DNA of 64,000 bases. It comes from Flavobacteriales bacterium. Lineage in GTDB: Bacteria > Bacteroidota > Bacteroidia > NS11-12g > UBA9320. Below the pieces are notes generated by a model. That model saw only the letters and a list, made by a program, of their open reading frames with translations. It was not told the DNA's origin and ran no database searches. Shown here one piece after another: positions 44,205 to 53,155 of this stretch (position 1 is the stretch's first letter; every line of letters begins with the position of its first letter). Position numbers and translations under genes: made by a program. Location: assembly GCA_020635455.1 (NCBI GenBank), contig JACJZT010000007.1, positions 62,001-126,000 of the forward strand, in the 5' to 3' direction.

Positions 44205-46415
44205 TCACATTGAAAATCGAACTGCAAGGAAAATATTCCTTCCCGGCGCGTGTATTCCGGATGCAAATACTCTGTAATGAGTATCGAGAACATTATCGAC
44301 TCCACCTTGTAAAATAAGGTTCTTGGGCAATTCATAACTCAGTTTCAAATTAAGAGTGAGCCATGCAGGCATCCCACCCGGAGGCGCATATTTTTGATTG
44401 TCCTCACCACTTGATGAATAGAGTTCAATATCCTTCTTTCCGTTAAACTGTAAATTGAATTCTGATGTAAGTTTTTTGTATTTCAGCAAATAACCGGCAT
44501 TGGCAATAATTGGTGAAATATGATCCAGTGGAGTGTTTGGATCTGCCGAAACCACTTCTCCCCTGGTGTATGCCAAGTTTGCGTATAGCTGAGAATATTC
44601 CGACAGATATCCGGCAATGCTTACATTATAGCCATACAATTGTGCTCGTCCACTGTTGTTGTTGGAAAAAATCTTGCTCATTTCACCATCGTACAAAATC
44701 GAATCAGAACCATTCAATGTAGATGGCCCGGTTGTAATCGCATTAAAAAATGACGTATACCAAACGGTTCCCTCTATTCTAAATGCCTTTGTTGGTTTAA
44801 GACTTAAAGTGAATTCATTGGTAAGGGTTTGCTCAGGCTTAAGATTGCTGTTCGGAATAATAACCACTCCTTTACTGGTCTCAAAGATCTTAGAAAGATC
44901 GTCGGTATTGGGTACTCTGAACCCTGAATTGATCATATAAGACAATTTAATATCTTTTTTAGGGAAATAGATGATTCCCAAATATCCCGAGTATGTATAA
45001 TTCTTTTGTTTGATCTCAGTGACCGGAAGATCATAGAAGGAATTGTTTATAATATTTGAATTCAACACCGACCTGCCGTAACGGATCCCGTTGTTAAGTA
45101 TCCATTTCTTGCTGAGTTCGGTGGATTGGGTGAGATAAATGGCGTGATGATGCAAACTATTGTCTCCGTCGGGGTATCGCGTGTCAAGTTCGGATTCTGA
45201 GCCATCTGCTATGTTTTTACGATTGGCGGTCGAATTCAGATAATTCAGTTGCCCATCGTAACCAAATTTCAAATCCGTGTTTTTTATCTTCTTCTTAAGA
45301 TCCAAATTTATACCAACCACATTGACCTTCTCTATCCTCGAATCGAGATTATTGTTTCCGAATCGTCTGGTAACCCTGCTCTCTTCAATATTTTGATGAT
45401 TAACTCCAAAATGAAACTGTTCAAAACCTGAAACATTTTTGACGTTAAGATCATAAGCGGTCAAAGTCCTGTTTTGGGGTCCGTAATACCATTCTGAGTA
45501 TCTCGGAAGATCGTTAACCACTTCAGAAAGCCGGTCGTAACGGTCAATGTTGGACGATGAAGAATACTGGAAGTTCAGTTGATGTTCAACATATTTTGAA
45601 GGTTTATAGAGCAACTTTTGCAGGAAATCCGATTGTTTATATGCACTCCCTTTCTGAAGGTATTTATCCGAATTTACCACACGGGTATCGGTTCCATCGA
45701 TTCGTTGGGCATAGATTTCCCTTAAACCGTACAAACTGTCGAAAAAGGGATTTTTGCTCTTGCCCATTCTCAGATCTCCAAACGAATTGTAGGTTATGGA
45801 AGTTAAACTTGCCAGTTTTTTACCACCAACATTCACATTCAAATGAGTAGTGGACCCTTTGTTCACGGTGGAATACCTTTGCAAAAAATTCAATTTGTAA
45901 CCATTGTTCCCTGCGGTTTTTAGTACAGGTTTTTTGGTTATAAAATGAATGGTTCCTCCAAGAGCATCGCTTCCATATACCGTAGAACCAGGTCCAAACA
46001 ATAGTTCAACGTTCTCGAGTATCGAAGGGTCGATGGTTATAACGTTTTGCAAGTGACCACTCCTGTATATCAGATTATTCAATCGCACACCATCAATTAC
46101 CAGAAGCATTCTGCTGGCTTCAAAACCCCGCATTACAGGACTTCCTCCACCCTGCTGACTTTTTTGCACCATAACATGTCCGGTTCCTGAGATCAGGTCG
46201 GCAGTGGTTTGGTTATTGCCAAATTGAATTTGACGTGAATTTATCCGGATTATTTGAGCCGAAATTTTTCTTTTATGCTCTTCAGCTTTATTTGCTGAAA
46301 TTACGATCTCGTCGAGTGAAACGGTTTTTTCAACTTTGTCGGAGTCGTTTTGGCCATATACCGGCACCAGGATTATTTTTACCAAAATAATCAAAACCAA
46401 AATTATTTTTTTCAT
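44205..46415 (-). CDS. TonB-dependent outer-membrane receptor (hemoglobin/transferrin-receptor-like)
   Basis: A 736-residue receptor. The signal peptide ends at about VPVYGQ. A TonB-box-like stretch (VSLDEIVISA) precedes the plug domain at about residues 55-165 (PVMRGFEASRMLLVIDGVRL, LENVELLFGPGSTVYGSDAL). A 22-strand-type barrel follows, with SGFRVPNTDDLSKIFE and NSNLKPEQTLTNEF, both typical of the heme or siderophore receptor branch, and ends in FLAVRFSM. The ligand is not certain. It is probably cotranscribed with the membrane-anchored protein gene 94 bp upstream. Confidence 0.92.
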   Translation of the reverse strand: MKKIILVLIILVKIILVPVYGQNDSDKVEKTVSLDEIVISANKAEEHKRKISAQIIRINSRQIQFGNNQTTADLISGTGHVMVQKSQQGGGSPVMRGFEASRMLLVIDGVRLNNLIYRSGHLQNVITIDPSILENVELLFGPGSTVYGSDALGGTIHFITKKPVLKTAGNNGYKLNFLQRYSTVNKGSTTHLNVNVGGKKLASLTSITYNSFGDLRMGKSKNPFFDSLYGLREIYAQRIDGTDTRVVNSDKYLQKGSAYKQSDFLQKLLYKPSKYVEHQLNFQYSSSSNIDRYDRLSEVVNDLPRYSEWYYGPQNRTLTAYDLNVKNVSGFEQFHFGVNHQNIEESRVTRRFGNNNLDSRIEKVNVVGINLDLKKKIKNTDLKFGYDGQLNYLNSTANRKNIADGSESELDTRYPDGDNSLHHHAIYLTQSTELSKKWILNNGIRYGRSVLNSNIINNSFYDLPVTEIKQKNYTYSGYLGIIYFPKKDIKLSYMINSGFRVPNTDDLSKIFETSKGVVIIPNSNLKPEQTLTNEFTLSLKPTKAFRIEGTVWYTSFFNAITTGPSTLNGSDSILYDGEMSKIFSNNNSGRAQLYGYNVSIAGYLSEYSQLYANLAYTRGEVVSADPNTPLDHISPIIANAGYLLKYKKLTSEFNLQFNGKKDIELYSSSGEDNQKYAPPGGMPAWLTLNLKLSYELPKNLILQGGVDNVLDTHYRVFASGIHAPGRNIFLAVRFSM

Positions 46416-46508
46416 AAAAATTCAATGAATTGTTAAAATTACAATACGAATGTACCTGCCCAATATGAATACCGGCTTTTATATACAAAGGCGATGCCTT
46501 TGTTTGGA

Positions 46509-47012
46509 TCAAATAATTTTAACTTCCGGAGGTGGGGGCGATACCTGAAGATAAACACTTTGGACAAGCCTGTCAGGTTCAGGTGCATAATGCACATCGT
46601 GACTATCCAAACCGAAAATCAATACATGTAAATCTTCCGAAAAAAGCTTAAGCGTCTTAATTTTCAGGACCGTTCGTTTTTCCTTTGAGCCATAATCGTC
46701 TTTCAGAGCAGAAGAAACCCGCTCCACAAGATCTTTTTCCTTAACATCCTCAATGGCTTGAACAACCACAGAATCCTTTTGCTCCCGTACTTCTTTAATA
46801 TCGTACATTCTTCCATTCAATTCGATCTCTTTACCCTCACGCTGAAGGTTAATATAATAAACATCCCTGGATATGGTTAGTGTTACCATACCTGTACGGC
46901 AATGTTCCATTTCTTTTTGAATCAGAATGCGCTGAACGTTACTGAAAAGATAAAAACCAATGATCTGAAATGAAAAGACCGGAATTAAGGTAAAGATCAG
47001 TAGTTTTTTCAA
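46509..47012 (-). CDS. Uncharacterised membrane-anchored protein upstream of a TonB receptor
   Basis: A 167-residue protein with an N-terminal hydrophobic segment (residues 4-24, LLIFTLIPVFSFQIIGFYLF) and a charged periplasmic or extracellular domain with no recognised motif. It contains one cysteine (CRTG, C38) and ends in a Pro-rich VSPPPPEVKII tail. It directly precedes the receptor gene on the same strand, so a helper role in that uptake system is likely but unproven. A -7 element lies 14 bp upstream. Confidence 0.6.
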   Translation of the reverse strand: MKKLLIFTLIPVFSFQIIGFYLFSNVQRILIQKEMEHCRTGMVTLTISRDVYYINLQREGKEIELNGRMYDIKEVREQKDSVVVQAIEDVKEKDLVERVSSALKDDYGSKEKRTVLKIKTLKLFSEDLHVLIFGLDSHDVHYAPEPDRLVQSVYLQVSPPPPEVKII

Positions 47013-47026
47013 TCTGAATTAAACTT

Positions 47027-47034
47027 CAAAAATA
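47027..47034 (-). promoter_or_regulatory. Predicted -7 element for the 167-residue protein and TonB receptor
   Basis: Minus-strand TATTTTTG, an exact TAnnTTTG match, 14 bp before the start at 47012. It faces away from the B12 operon promoter, about 60 bp apart. Confidence 0.4.
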
Positions 47035-47094
47035 CAAACATTCTTCATTCTTTAATTAAATGAAGGATCACCACTCATTCCTTAAATATTTAAT

Positions 47095-47102
47095 TACTTT
47101 TG
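47095..47102 (+). promoter_or_regulatory. Predicted -7 element of the B12 operon
   Basis: TACTTTTG matches the consensus exactly and is followed by GCAGT, the same five bases that follow the rpsL -7 element. Transcription would start near 47108, right at the 5' edge of the cobalamin aptamer. Confidence 0.6.
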
Positions 47103-47106
47103 CAGT

Positions 47107-47255
47107 GAACCTCAGTTAAGGGAATTTCGTGAAATTCGAAAACAGTACCCTCTGCTGTAAGTTCCGCAAAACGGTTTTACATCTTATTGCCACTGTTGAG
47201 ATTAATTACGGGAAGGCTGTTAAACCGGGAACAAGTCAGAAGACCTGCTGAGTTC
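47107..47255 (+). ncRNA. Cobalamin riboswitch
   Basis: The leader shows the full cobalamin aptamer signature. There is an AAGGGAAT block with GTGAAATTC at 47118-47136, CAGTACCCTCTGCTGTAA at 47143-47160, the B12 box GCCACTG at 47189-47195, GGGAAGGC near 47210-47217, and CAGAAGACCTG near 47237-47247. CTCAG (47111-47115) pairs with CTGAG (47248-47252), extended by GAA with TTC, closing the P1 stem. A GCTTT/AAAGC hairpin at about 47270-47287 touches the btuB start codon, so B12 binding probably blocks translation. It controls the three genes downstream. Confidence 0.93.
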
Positions 47256-47287
47256 ATTAAAAAAAAGCTGCTTTAGGGATTAAAAGC

Positions 47288-49225
47288 ATGGTTTTTATGA
47301 ACAGAACATATTTTATAACTATATTGTGGATTGTTTTTGGCTTTGATGTAAAGGCGCAAAACGACAGCATACGGACCGGCAAGCTTCGGGAAGTTGTGAT
47401 CGAAGGCAGCCGAACTGAGCAATTTAATTCGGGTGGCAGAGTAGACAACACCGATACATTTATTCGCAGATATTTCAATCAGCACTCAATCGCTGAACTT
47501 TTAAATGCCTCATCGGGAATAAATATCCGAAATTACGGCCCCGGCGTACTGGCCACTACCAGTTTGAGAGGCAGTTCATCACAACAGGTAAACCTTGTCT
47601 GGAATGGTTTCACGTTAAACAATCAGGCTTCCGGACTCATCGACTTAAGCCTGATCCCGACTTTTCTTTTCGATGAGATCAGTTTGCTCCCGGGGCTCCC
47701 CGGCAGTTTACAGGGTAGCGGTACCGTTGCCGGAGGCATATCCTTAAAAAATTCCAAACATTCTGGCAAAACAACTTATTTAAAATATTCAGGTATGGTT
47801 AACAATTCGCTTAACACGGCGAATGGTCTTGAGTTAAAATATTCATTGAAAAATACGAATCACAAAACTTCCGTTTTTTATCAAACTTTTAAAAACCGAT
47901 TCAAGTATAAAAACAGGGCTGAACTGAATTTTCCAACGGAAACCATGGTTCATTCCAATGGAAAGAACCTGAATTTTATGCACGAAACCAATTGGGAACT
48001 CCGAAAATCAGCAGGCCTGAATTTCGGTATCTGGACCACCGCATCGGATCAGCAAATTCCGCCTACAATGCTGGAAACCACTTCAGAATCAAATCAGGAG
48101 GACCGAAGCACCAAGATGGTATTGAGTTATCAAAAAAATCGCAGAAACTACCTAATACATTTAAAATCCTATGGACAATTTGATAAGATACGGTATTCGG
48201 ACCAGAGCCTTGAACTTTTTTCGTTAATAAACACCAATTTGTTCCAGCAGGAATTGGATGTTAATTTAAAAACAGGAAAATATGGTCGAGGCTTAGTTGG
48301 TTTGGGCCACACATATACAAACACAAACTCATCAACCTATTCAAAAAGTGTACATCGCCAAACTTTTTCAATATGGTACAATCAATATTTACATACAAAA
48401 AATAAGAGATTTCGTGTTGACCTTACCCTTAAACAGGACGTAACCGACGGAAACCGCTTACCGCTTATACCCGGACTTGCCTTGAACTACCGAATGACAA
48501 AAAATTCAAGGGTATTTGGCCAGATAAATCGTGTGTACCGAATTCCAACTTTAAATGATCTTTATTGGCACCCGGGAGGAAATCCAATGTTAAAACCGGA
48601 GTCGGGTATTGCCATGGAAGGAACCCTGGAAAAAGGTATCCATACAAAAAACATTCGGATCCTTTGTAGCCTGACCGCATATTACCGCGAATTAAAAAAT
48701 CAGATCATCTGGCTACCTGTTTCAACTCAGGTATGGAGTCCGCAAAACATTGGGAAGGTTGAAAATTCCGGAATTGAAGGTCGCTTAAGTTTATTGTACA
48801 GATTCAGTTCGGATGCATCACTTAATTTGAGTTTAAACACGGACTATTCCAAATCGACCAACAAAAACCGGGATGACCCAAATTTTAACAAACAGCTGAT
48901 CTATATTCCCTTGTATCGCATCAACTTTTTTGCGGGTCTAAAGTATTCCAACATTCATTTTCAATGGCAGGTTATAAAAACCGACAAACGATACACCAGC
49001 CCCGACAATGAGGATTTTCTTACCGAATTCATTTTACACAACGTATTCCTGGGATATACTTTTACAGGCAAAAAAAGCAAGGGAGAACTCTTCTTAAAAT
49101 ACAATAATTTATTTAACGAAAATTACGAAACCATAGCATGGAGACCTATGCCTTTAAGTAATGTAGAACTAGGGATCCAACTTGAATTGAACTTTAATCA
49201 GAAAAATGATCCAAAACAAAAATAA
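47288..49225 (+). CDS. btuB: BtuB-like TonB-dependent vitamin B12 receptor
   Basis: A 645-residue outer-membrane receptor. The signal peptide ends at about DVKAQ (start M1 or M4). The plug domain lies at about residues 50-155 (RNYGPGVLATTSLRGSS, NLVWNGFTLNNQASG, LQGSGTVAGGISLKN). The barrel has a compact NPMLKPESG block and a final strand ELGIQLELNF. It is the first gene after the cobalamin riboswitch, which identifies B12 or other corrinoids as the likely ligand. The last 20 bp overlap the next gene. Confidence 0.9.
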   Translation: MVFMNRTYFITILWIVFGFDVKAQNDSIRTGKLREVVIEGSRTEQFNSGGRVDNTDTFIRRYFNQHSIAELLNASSGINIRNYGPGVLATTSLRGSSSQQVNLVWNGFTLNNQASGLIDLSLIPTFLFDEISLLPGLPGSLQGSGTVAGGISLKNSKHSGKTTYLKYSGMVNNSLNTANGLELKYSLKNTNHKTSVFYQTFKNRFKYKNRAELNFPTETMVHSNGKNLNFMHETNWELRKSAGLNFGIWTTASDQQIPPTMLETTSESNQEDRSTKMVLSYQKNRRNYLIHLKSYGQFDKIRYSDQSLELFSLINTNLFQQELDVNLKTGKYGRGLVGLGHTYTNTNSSTYSKSVHRQTFSIWYNQYLHTKNKRFRVDLTLKQDVTDGNRLPLIPGLALNYRMTKNSRVFGQINRVYRIPTLNDLYWHPGGNPMLKPESGIAMEGTLEKGIHTKNIRILCSLTAYYRELKNQIIWLPVSTQVWSPQNIGKVENSGIEGRLSLLYRFSSDASLNLSLNTDYSKSTNKNRDDPNFNKQLIYIPLYRINFFAGLKYSNIHFQWQVIKTDKRYTSPDNEDFLTEFILHNVFLGYTFTGKKSKGELFLKYNNLFNENYETIAWRPMPLSNVELGIQLELNFNQKNDPKQK

Positions 49226-50222
49226 TTTAATGCGCTTTTTACAATTCGGCATCCTGTTCATCCTTTGTCCGCCGACCTTACTATGGGCACAGTATGCTCC
49301 GGCTGCCGGCAAACCGGGCACATCGGCATTACACAAAGAATCCCTGATTTTTATAAACTGGGCTGTCAAATGCACCCTGATCCGGGGATGGAAAAACATT
49401 GCAGATAAGGATTCAGGTTTTACAAACATAGGCACCTCTGAAGCTGCCATAGGGAAAGCAGGTGAAAATGGAGTGGTAAGTTTGGGAGATTCCGGAATAG
49501 CCATTTGTGAGTTTAGTTCTCCTTTGATCAATGGCCCTGGATGGGATTTTGCTGTTTTTGAGAATTCTTTTGACGATCGGTATATGGAACTAGCATTTGT
49601 GGAAGTTAGTTCAGACGGAATAAAATATTTTCGGTTTCCTTGTCATTCACTAAGCGATACGCTTATACAAACCGATGCATTTGGAACCACAGAACCCGAA
49701 AACATAAACAACCTGGCAGGAAAATACAGGTTTGGTTATGGAACTCCCTTCGATCTGGATGATCTGAATGATTTTAAAGACCTCGATAAAAAGAACATAA
49801 CCCATGTTAAAATTATTGACGTGATCGGTAGTCTCGATAATCGTTTCGCTTCCTATGATACTGCCGGCAGAAAAGTAAATGATCCCTGGCCAACCCCTTT
49901 TAATTCAGGAGGATTTGATCTGGATGCGATTGGAGTTATTCACCAAAAGGCAATTGGAAATGTACATGTTGAGCCTGATAAAATAGACTTTCGTGTTACA
50001 AACCCGATTAATAATAGGGGTGAAATCGTTTTGTCCAATGAAAGGAACTCAAAGCTACTGATCCAACTTTATGATCATACAAGCCGAAATTTAAAAACCA
50101 TTGAAACATCCGAAACTTCCATTACGATCTCAGGAAGTGAGATCCCTGAAGGTTTATACTTTCTGCAGGTTTATTCAGAGGATCGCGTAAAAACGTTTAA
50201 AGGGATTAAAATAAATGAATAA
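49206..50222 (+). CDS. T9SS-exported surface protein in B12 uptake operon
   Basis: A 338-residue protein (or 330 from ATG 49230, which gives MRFLQFGILFILCPPTLLWAQ). The signal peptide ends at about LWAQ. The mature core (GTSALHKESLIFINWAVKC, GWDFAVFENSF, LAFVEVSSDGIKYFRFP, GGFDLDAIGVIHQ) resembles a family often seen beside cobalamin receptors. The last 75 residues end in a type A T9SS domain (LYDHTSRNLKTIE, LYFLQVYSEDR). It overlaps btuB by 20 bp and the propeller gene by 8 bp, so the three are translationally coupled. A role as a corrinoid-binding surface protein is inferred from context only. Confidence 0.8.
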   Translation: MIQNKNNLMRFLQFGILFILCPPTLLWAQYAPAAGKPGTSALHKESLIFINWAVKCTLIRGWKNIADKDSGFTNIGTSEAAIGKAGENGVVSLGDSGIAICEFSSPLINGPGWDFAVFENSFDDRYMELAFVEVSSDGIKYFRFPCHSLSDTLIQTDAFGTTEPENINNLAGKYRFGYGTPFDLDDLNDFKDLDKKNITHVKIIDVIGSLDNRFASYDTAGRKVNDPWPTPFNSGGFDLDAIGVIHQKAIGNVHVEPDKIDFRVTNPINNRGEIVLSNERNSKLLIQLYDHTSRNLKTIETSETSITISGSEIPEGLYFLQVYSEDRVKTFKGIKINE

Positions 50223-51264
50223 ATACAGTAAACATTCTATTACACTTTTTTTGGCAGTATTGCTTCTGGGAGCATGCAAAACTGAAAATGAACCACAGGC
50301 ACAGAATTCTATAAACCTAACCAATAATTTGATCGTTGGATGCGAAGGAACTTTTACTTATGGAAATGCAACGATTAACCTTATAGACTTATCGGACAGT
50401 AACCGAAAAGTAAACTTAGAAATATTTAAAGCAGCCAACGCAATTCCTTTGGGTGATGTGTTGCAGAGCATGACACTGATCAACGAAAGGATCTGGCTGA
50501 TGGTTAACGGAAGCGGAAAGATCCACATCATTCATAAAGAAACCGGTAAACTGATCCATTCCATTCAAAATGCCGGTTCGCCTCGTTATGCTGTTCAGGC
50601 TTCCCAAAACAAGGTTTACGTTACCGATCTCAAATCAAACCATATTAGTATATACGATTCGGAAACGTATGAAAAAACCGGACAGATCAAATGCAATGGA
50701 TGGACAGAAGAACTTATAAAACTTGAAGATGAAGTTTGGGTAACCAATTACTACAGGCCTTATATTTACATTATCGATGTAACGAAAGATCAGATCAAAG
50801 ACAGCGTAGGAGTTGCCAATGGTGGTTCGGCAATATTGGCCGACCGGTCCGGCATGGTTTGGGTTTTGTGCTCGGGTGATTATCTAAAGCAAAAAAACGG
50901 AGGTGTGTTTGGCATCCGAAAATCAGACCGGACCCTTGTGAATTCAATACATTTTTCAGACCATAATTTTAATCCGATTCGCTTACGCGAAAACTATCGT
51001 GGAGACAGTCTTTTTTTTATATTTAACGGAGTGTACAGAATACATAAAATGAGCAGTCAAATACCTTCTCAGCCCTGGTTAGCACAAAGCAATGGTTCGG
51101 GTTTTTATGGTCTGGGTGTTAACCCAAATAATGGCAACCTATTTATTGGCGATGCAAAAGATTACCTTAGTAAAGGTAGTGTTCTTGAATATTCTAAAGA
51201 GGGAAATTTACTTTACACGCATAAAACCGGTGTATCACCATCAAGTTTTTTGTTTTTGAAATAG
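50215..51264 (+). CDS. BtuG-like surface lipoprotein, YncE/DUF5074-type beta-propeller
   Basis: A 349-residue lipoprotein. The lipobox LLLGAC puts the lipidated cysteine at C21, followed by KTENE, an acidic start compatible with surface export in this phylum. The rest is a propeller with YncE-like blades (KIHIIHKETGKLIHSIQNAG, KVYVTDLKSNHISIYDSET, EVWVTNYYRPYIYIIDV). In gut Bacteroides, BtuG propellers cap BtuB and bind B12 with very high affinity. Its position in a riboswitch-controlled btuB operon makes the same role likely. Confidence 0.85.
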   Translation: MNKYSKHSITLFLAVLLLGACKTENEPQAQNSINLTNNLIVGCEGTFTYGNATINLIDLSDSNRKVNLEIFKAANAIPLGDVLQSMTLINERIWLMVNGSGKIHIIHKETGKLIHSIQNAGSPRYAVQASQNKVYVTDLKSNHISIYDSETYEKTGQIKCNGWTEELIKLEDEVWVTNYYRPYIYIIDVTKDQIKDSVGVANGGSAILADRSGMVWVLCSGDYLKQKNGGVFGIRKSDRTLVNSIHFSDHNFNPIRLRENYRGDSLFFIFNGVYRIHKMSSQIPSQPWLAQSNGSGFYGLGVNPNNGNLFIGDAKDYLSKGSVLEYSKEGNLLYTHKTGVSPSSFLFLK

Positions 51265-51267
51265 GAT

Positions 51268-52005
51268 CTAAATTACCTGAAAACGGGCCAGAACCTCTTC
51301 CCGGTATTTTTTTGAAGTGGGAACCTTATGGCCTTTGATCATAAGGTGATCGGTGCTTATTGAATCGATGTGGTTCAGATTGACAGCATAACTTCTGTGA
51401 ACTTTGACGAAGGCTTCCTTATTTATATTGTCGAGAAAGTGGCCTAATGAAGACCTAACAGTCATTTTCTTTGCATTCGTGAAAATATTAATATAAACGT
51501 GATCGCTTTCAATAAAATAAATGTCGTTAAATTTTATTTTATAAAAATAATAACCATCCTTGATGAACACAAAATCCTTATTGAAATACTCCGAGTTGTC
51601 TGCCCTGGAAACAGGCGGCTTTAAAAAATTATTAAGGCAGATCTCGATGGATGCATACAGGTCATTATTGTTGAATGGTTTAACCAAAAATGCAGGTGGA
51701 TTAACCTTTTTGGCCTGCTCAAGGGTTTCTTTACCGGCATTTGCCGTAAGAAAAATAAAGGGAAGATTGTATTTCTTATTTAAAGTTTCAGCTACATCTA
51801 TGCCACTTTTATCGCCTTCAAGATAAATGTCAAGAAGAAGTATATCCGGTTTTTCGTTTTCGATCATTTTAATGGCATCGTCATAATTTGAAGCCACCGA
51901 AGTTATATTATAACCCAGATTGATGAGGGTATTAGAGATCAGTTGAGACATCAGAAGATCGTCTTCAACAATTCCAATTTTTATATTGTTGCTTCCGGTA
52001 TCCAA
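51268..52005 (-). CDS. LytTR-family response regulator (paralog 1)
   Basis: A 245-residue two-component regulator. The receiver domain spans about residues 9-125, with acidic residues E14/D15/D16, phosphoacceptor D59 in DILLLDIY and the conserved lysine in FLVKPF. The LytTR DNA-binding domain spans about 145-245 (YFIESDHVYINIFTNAKK, VHRSYAVNLNHIDSI). The start is TTG at 52005; no ATG is available upstream before a stop. No histidine kinase is adjacent. The neighbour at 52166 encodes a close paralog. Confidence 0.93.
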   Translation of the reverse strand: MDTGSNNIKIGIVEDDLLMSQLISNTLINLGYNITSVASNYDDAIKMIENEKPDILLLDIYLEGDKSGIDVAETLNKKYNLPFIFLTANAGKETLEQAKKVNPPAFLVKPFNNNDLYASIEICLNNFLKPPVSRADNSEYFNKDFVFIKDGYYFYKIKFNDIYFIESDHVYINIFTNAKKMTVRSSLGHFLDNINKEAFVKVHRSYAVNLNHIDSISTDHLMIKGHKVPTSKKYREEVLARFQVI

Positions 52006-52165
52006 TGTTGTTGATCTTAGAGAAAAGTGTGCGGATTAAAGCAAACATTGGTCAAAAAAACCACACCTATTCAAAATTTTGAGAGCAAATTTAGAAAAAT
52101 TTAGTATTAAAAAAACACTAATTTTTGTTGTGAACCACCAAAAAATGTTAATACCCGTGAGTTCC

Positions 52166-52888
52166 TCAGAGGATACTGAAACGCTCAAAGATCCCCTTGG
52201 CATATTTATGCAAAATGGGAACCTTGGTACCATTTACAAGAGCATGGTCATGATTGAACGATTGGATGTGATTGATGTTAACCACATAACTACGATGAAT
52301 CCTGTAAAAAATGTTTTTATCCAAGGATTCATAGAACGTATTTAATGAAGCTCGAATACTAACCTTCCTTGTTTTGGTGTAAATGTTAATGTAAACATGA
52401 TCGCTTTCCATGTAATAGATCTCGTCGATGTATAGCTTTACAAAACTGGTACCGTCCTTTACAAAGATAACGTCTTTACTAAAGGGTTGAACTACTTGCG
52501 GCGATTCCTGAAGTTTCACTGAATTGTGAAGACAAATTTCGATGGAGCAAAACAATTCTTCACTCGTAAAGGGTTTTACCAGATACCCCGGAGGACTGAC
52601 CTTTTTTGCTCTTTCAAGTGTATCTTTACTTGAATCATTTGTTAAAAATATAAAAGGGATCTTAAGGGTATTGTTTACAAAATTTGCAAGTTCTATCCCA
52701 TCTTTTTTCCCTTTCAAAAAGATATCTATCAATAAGATATCCGGTTGTTTATTGGTGATGTTTTCAACGGCTTCTTCATAATTATCTGCCAAAAAAACCA
52801 TTGAATACCCGAGAGTAGTGATCGATTTTTCGATCAACAATGCAGTCATGGACTCATCCTCAATAACCCCTATTTTTATTTTTTTCAT
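52166..52888 (-). CDS. LytTR-family response regulator (paralog 2)
   Basis: A 240-residue protein with the same layout as its neighbour. The receiver is at about residues 4-120 with acidic E10/D11/E12, phosphoacceptor D55 (DILLIDIF) and YLVKPF. LytTR is at about 140-240 (YYMESDHVYINIYTKTRK, IHRSYVVNINHIQSF). The similarity over the whole length points to tandem duplication. In this family the LytTR domain binds paired promoter sites. No cognate kinase is present nearby. Confidence 0.93.
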   Translation of the reverse strand: MKKIKIGVIEDESMTALLIEKSITTLGYSMVFLADNYEEAVENITNKQPDILLIDIFLKGKKDGIELANFVNNTLKIPFIFLTNDSSKDTLERAKKVSPPGYLVKPFTSEELFCSIEICLHNSVKLQESPQVVQPFSKDVIFVKDGTSFVKLYIDEIYYMESDHVYINIYTKTRKVSIRASLNTFYESLDKNIFYRIHRSYVVNINHIQSFNHDHALVNGTKVPILHKYAKGIFERFSIL

Positions 52889-53155
52889 TAATTGTGTGAA
52901 AAATTTGAATCAGGTTCATCGAATGAATAAAATTTCATTCACACACAAAATTCCTGATCTTTAAACACATGGTTAAATTAATGTTAGGAAAAGGCTTAAT
53001 ATGTATATAAAAGCTTGTAAAATGTTGTGAATGAAATCCATTCTTTTAAGGTCGGTAATTTGCCGTCCGGTAATCCCTCAAAATTCCTTTAATATTTCTA
53101 CTTCGTTTTTGAAGGAAAGTTTTTACCCATATTTTTTGTTTTTTTGTTTACCTGA

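Noticed and set aside
46330..46512. 60-residue minus-strand frame between the TonB receptor and the anchored protein
   Set aside because: It overlaps the receptor signal-peptide region out of frame and has no coding features.
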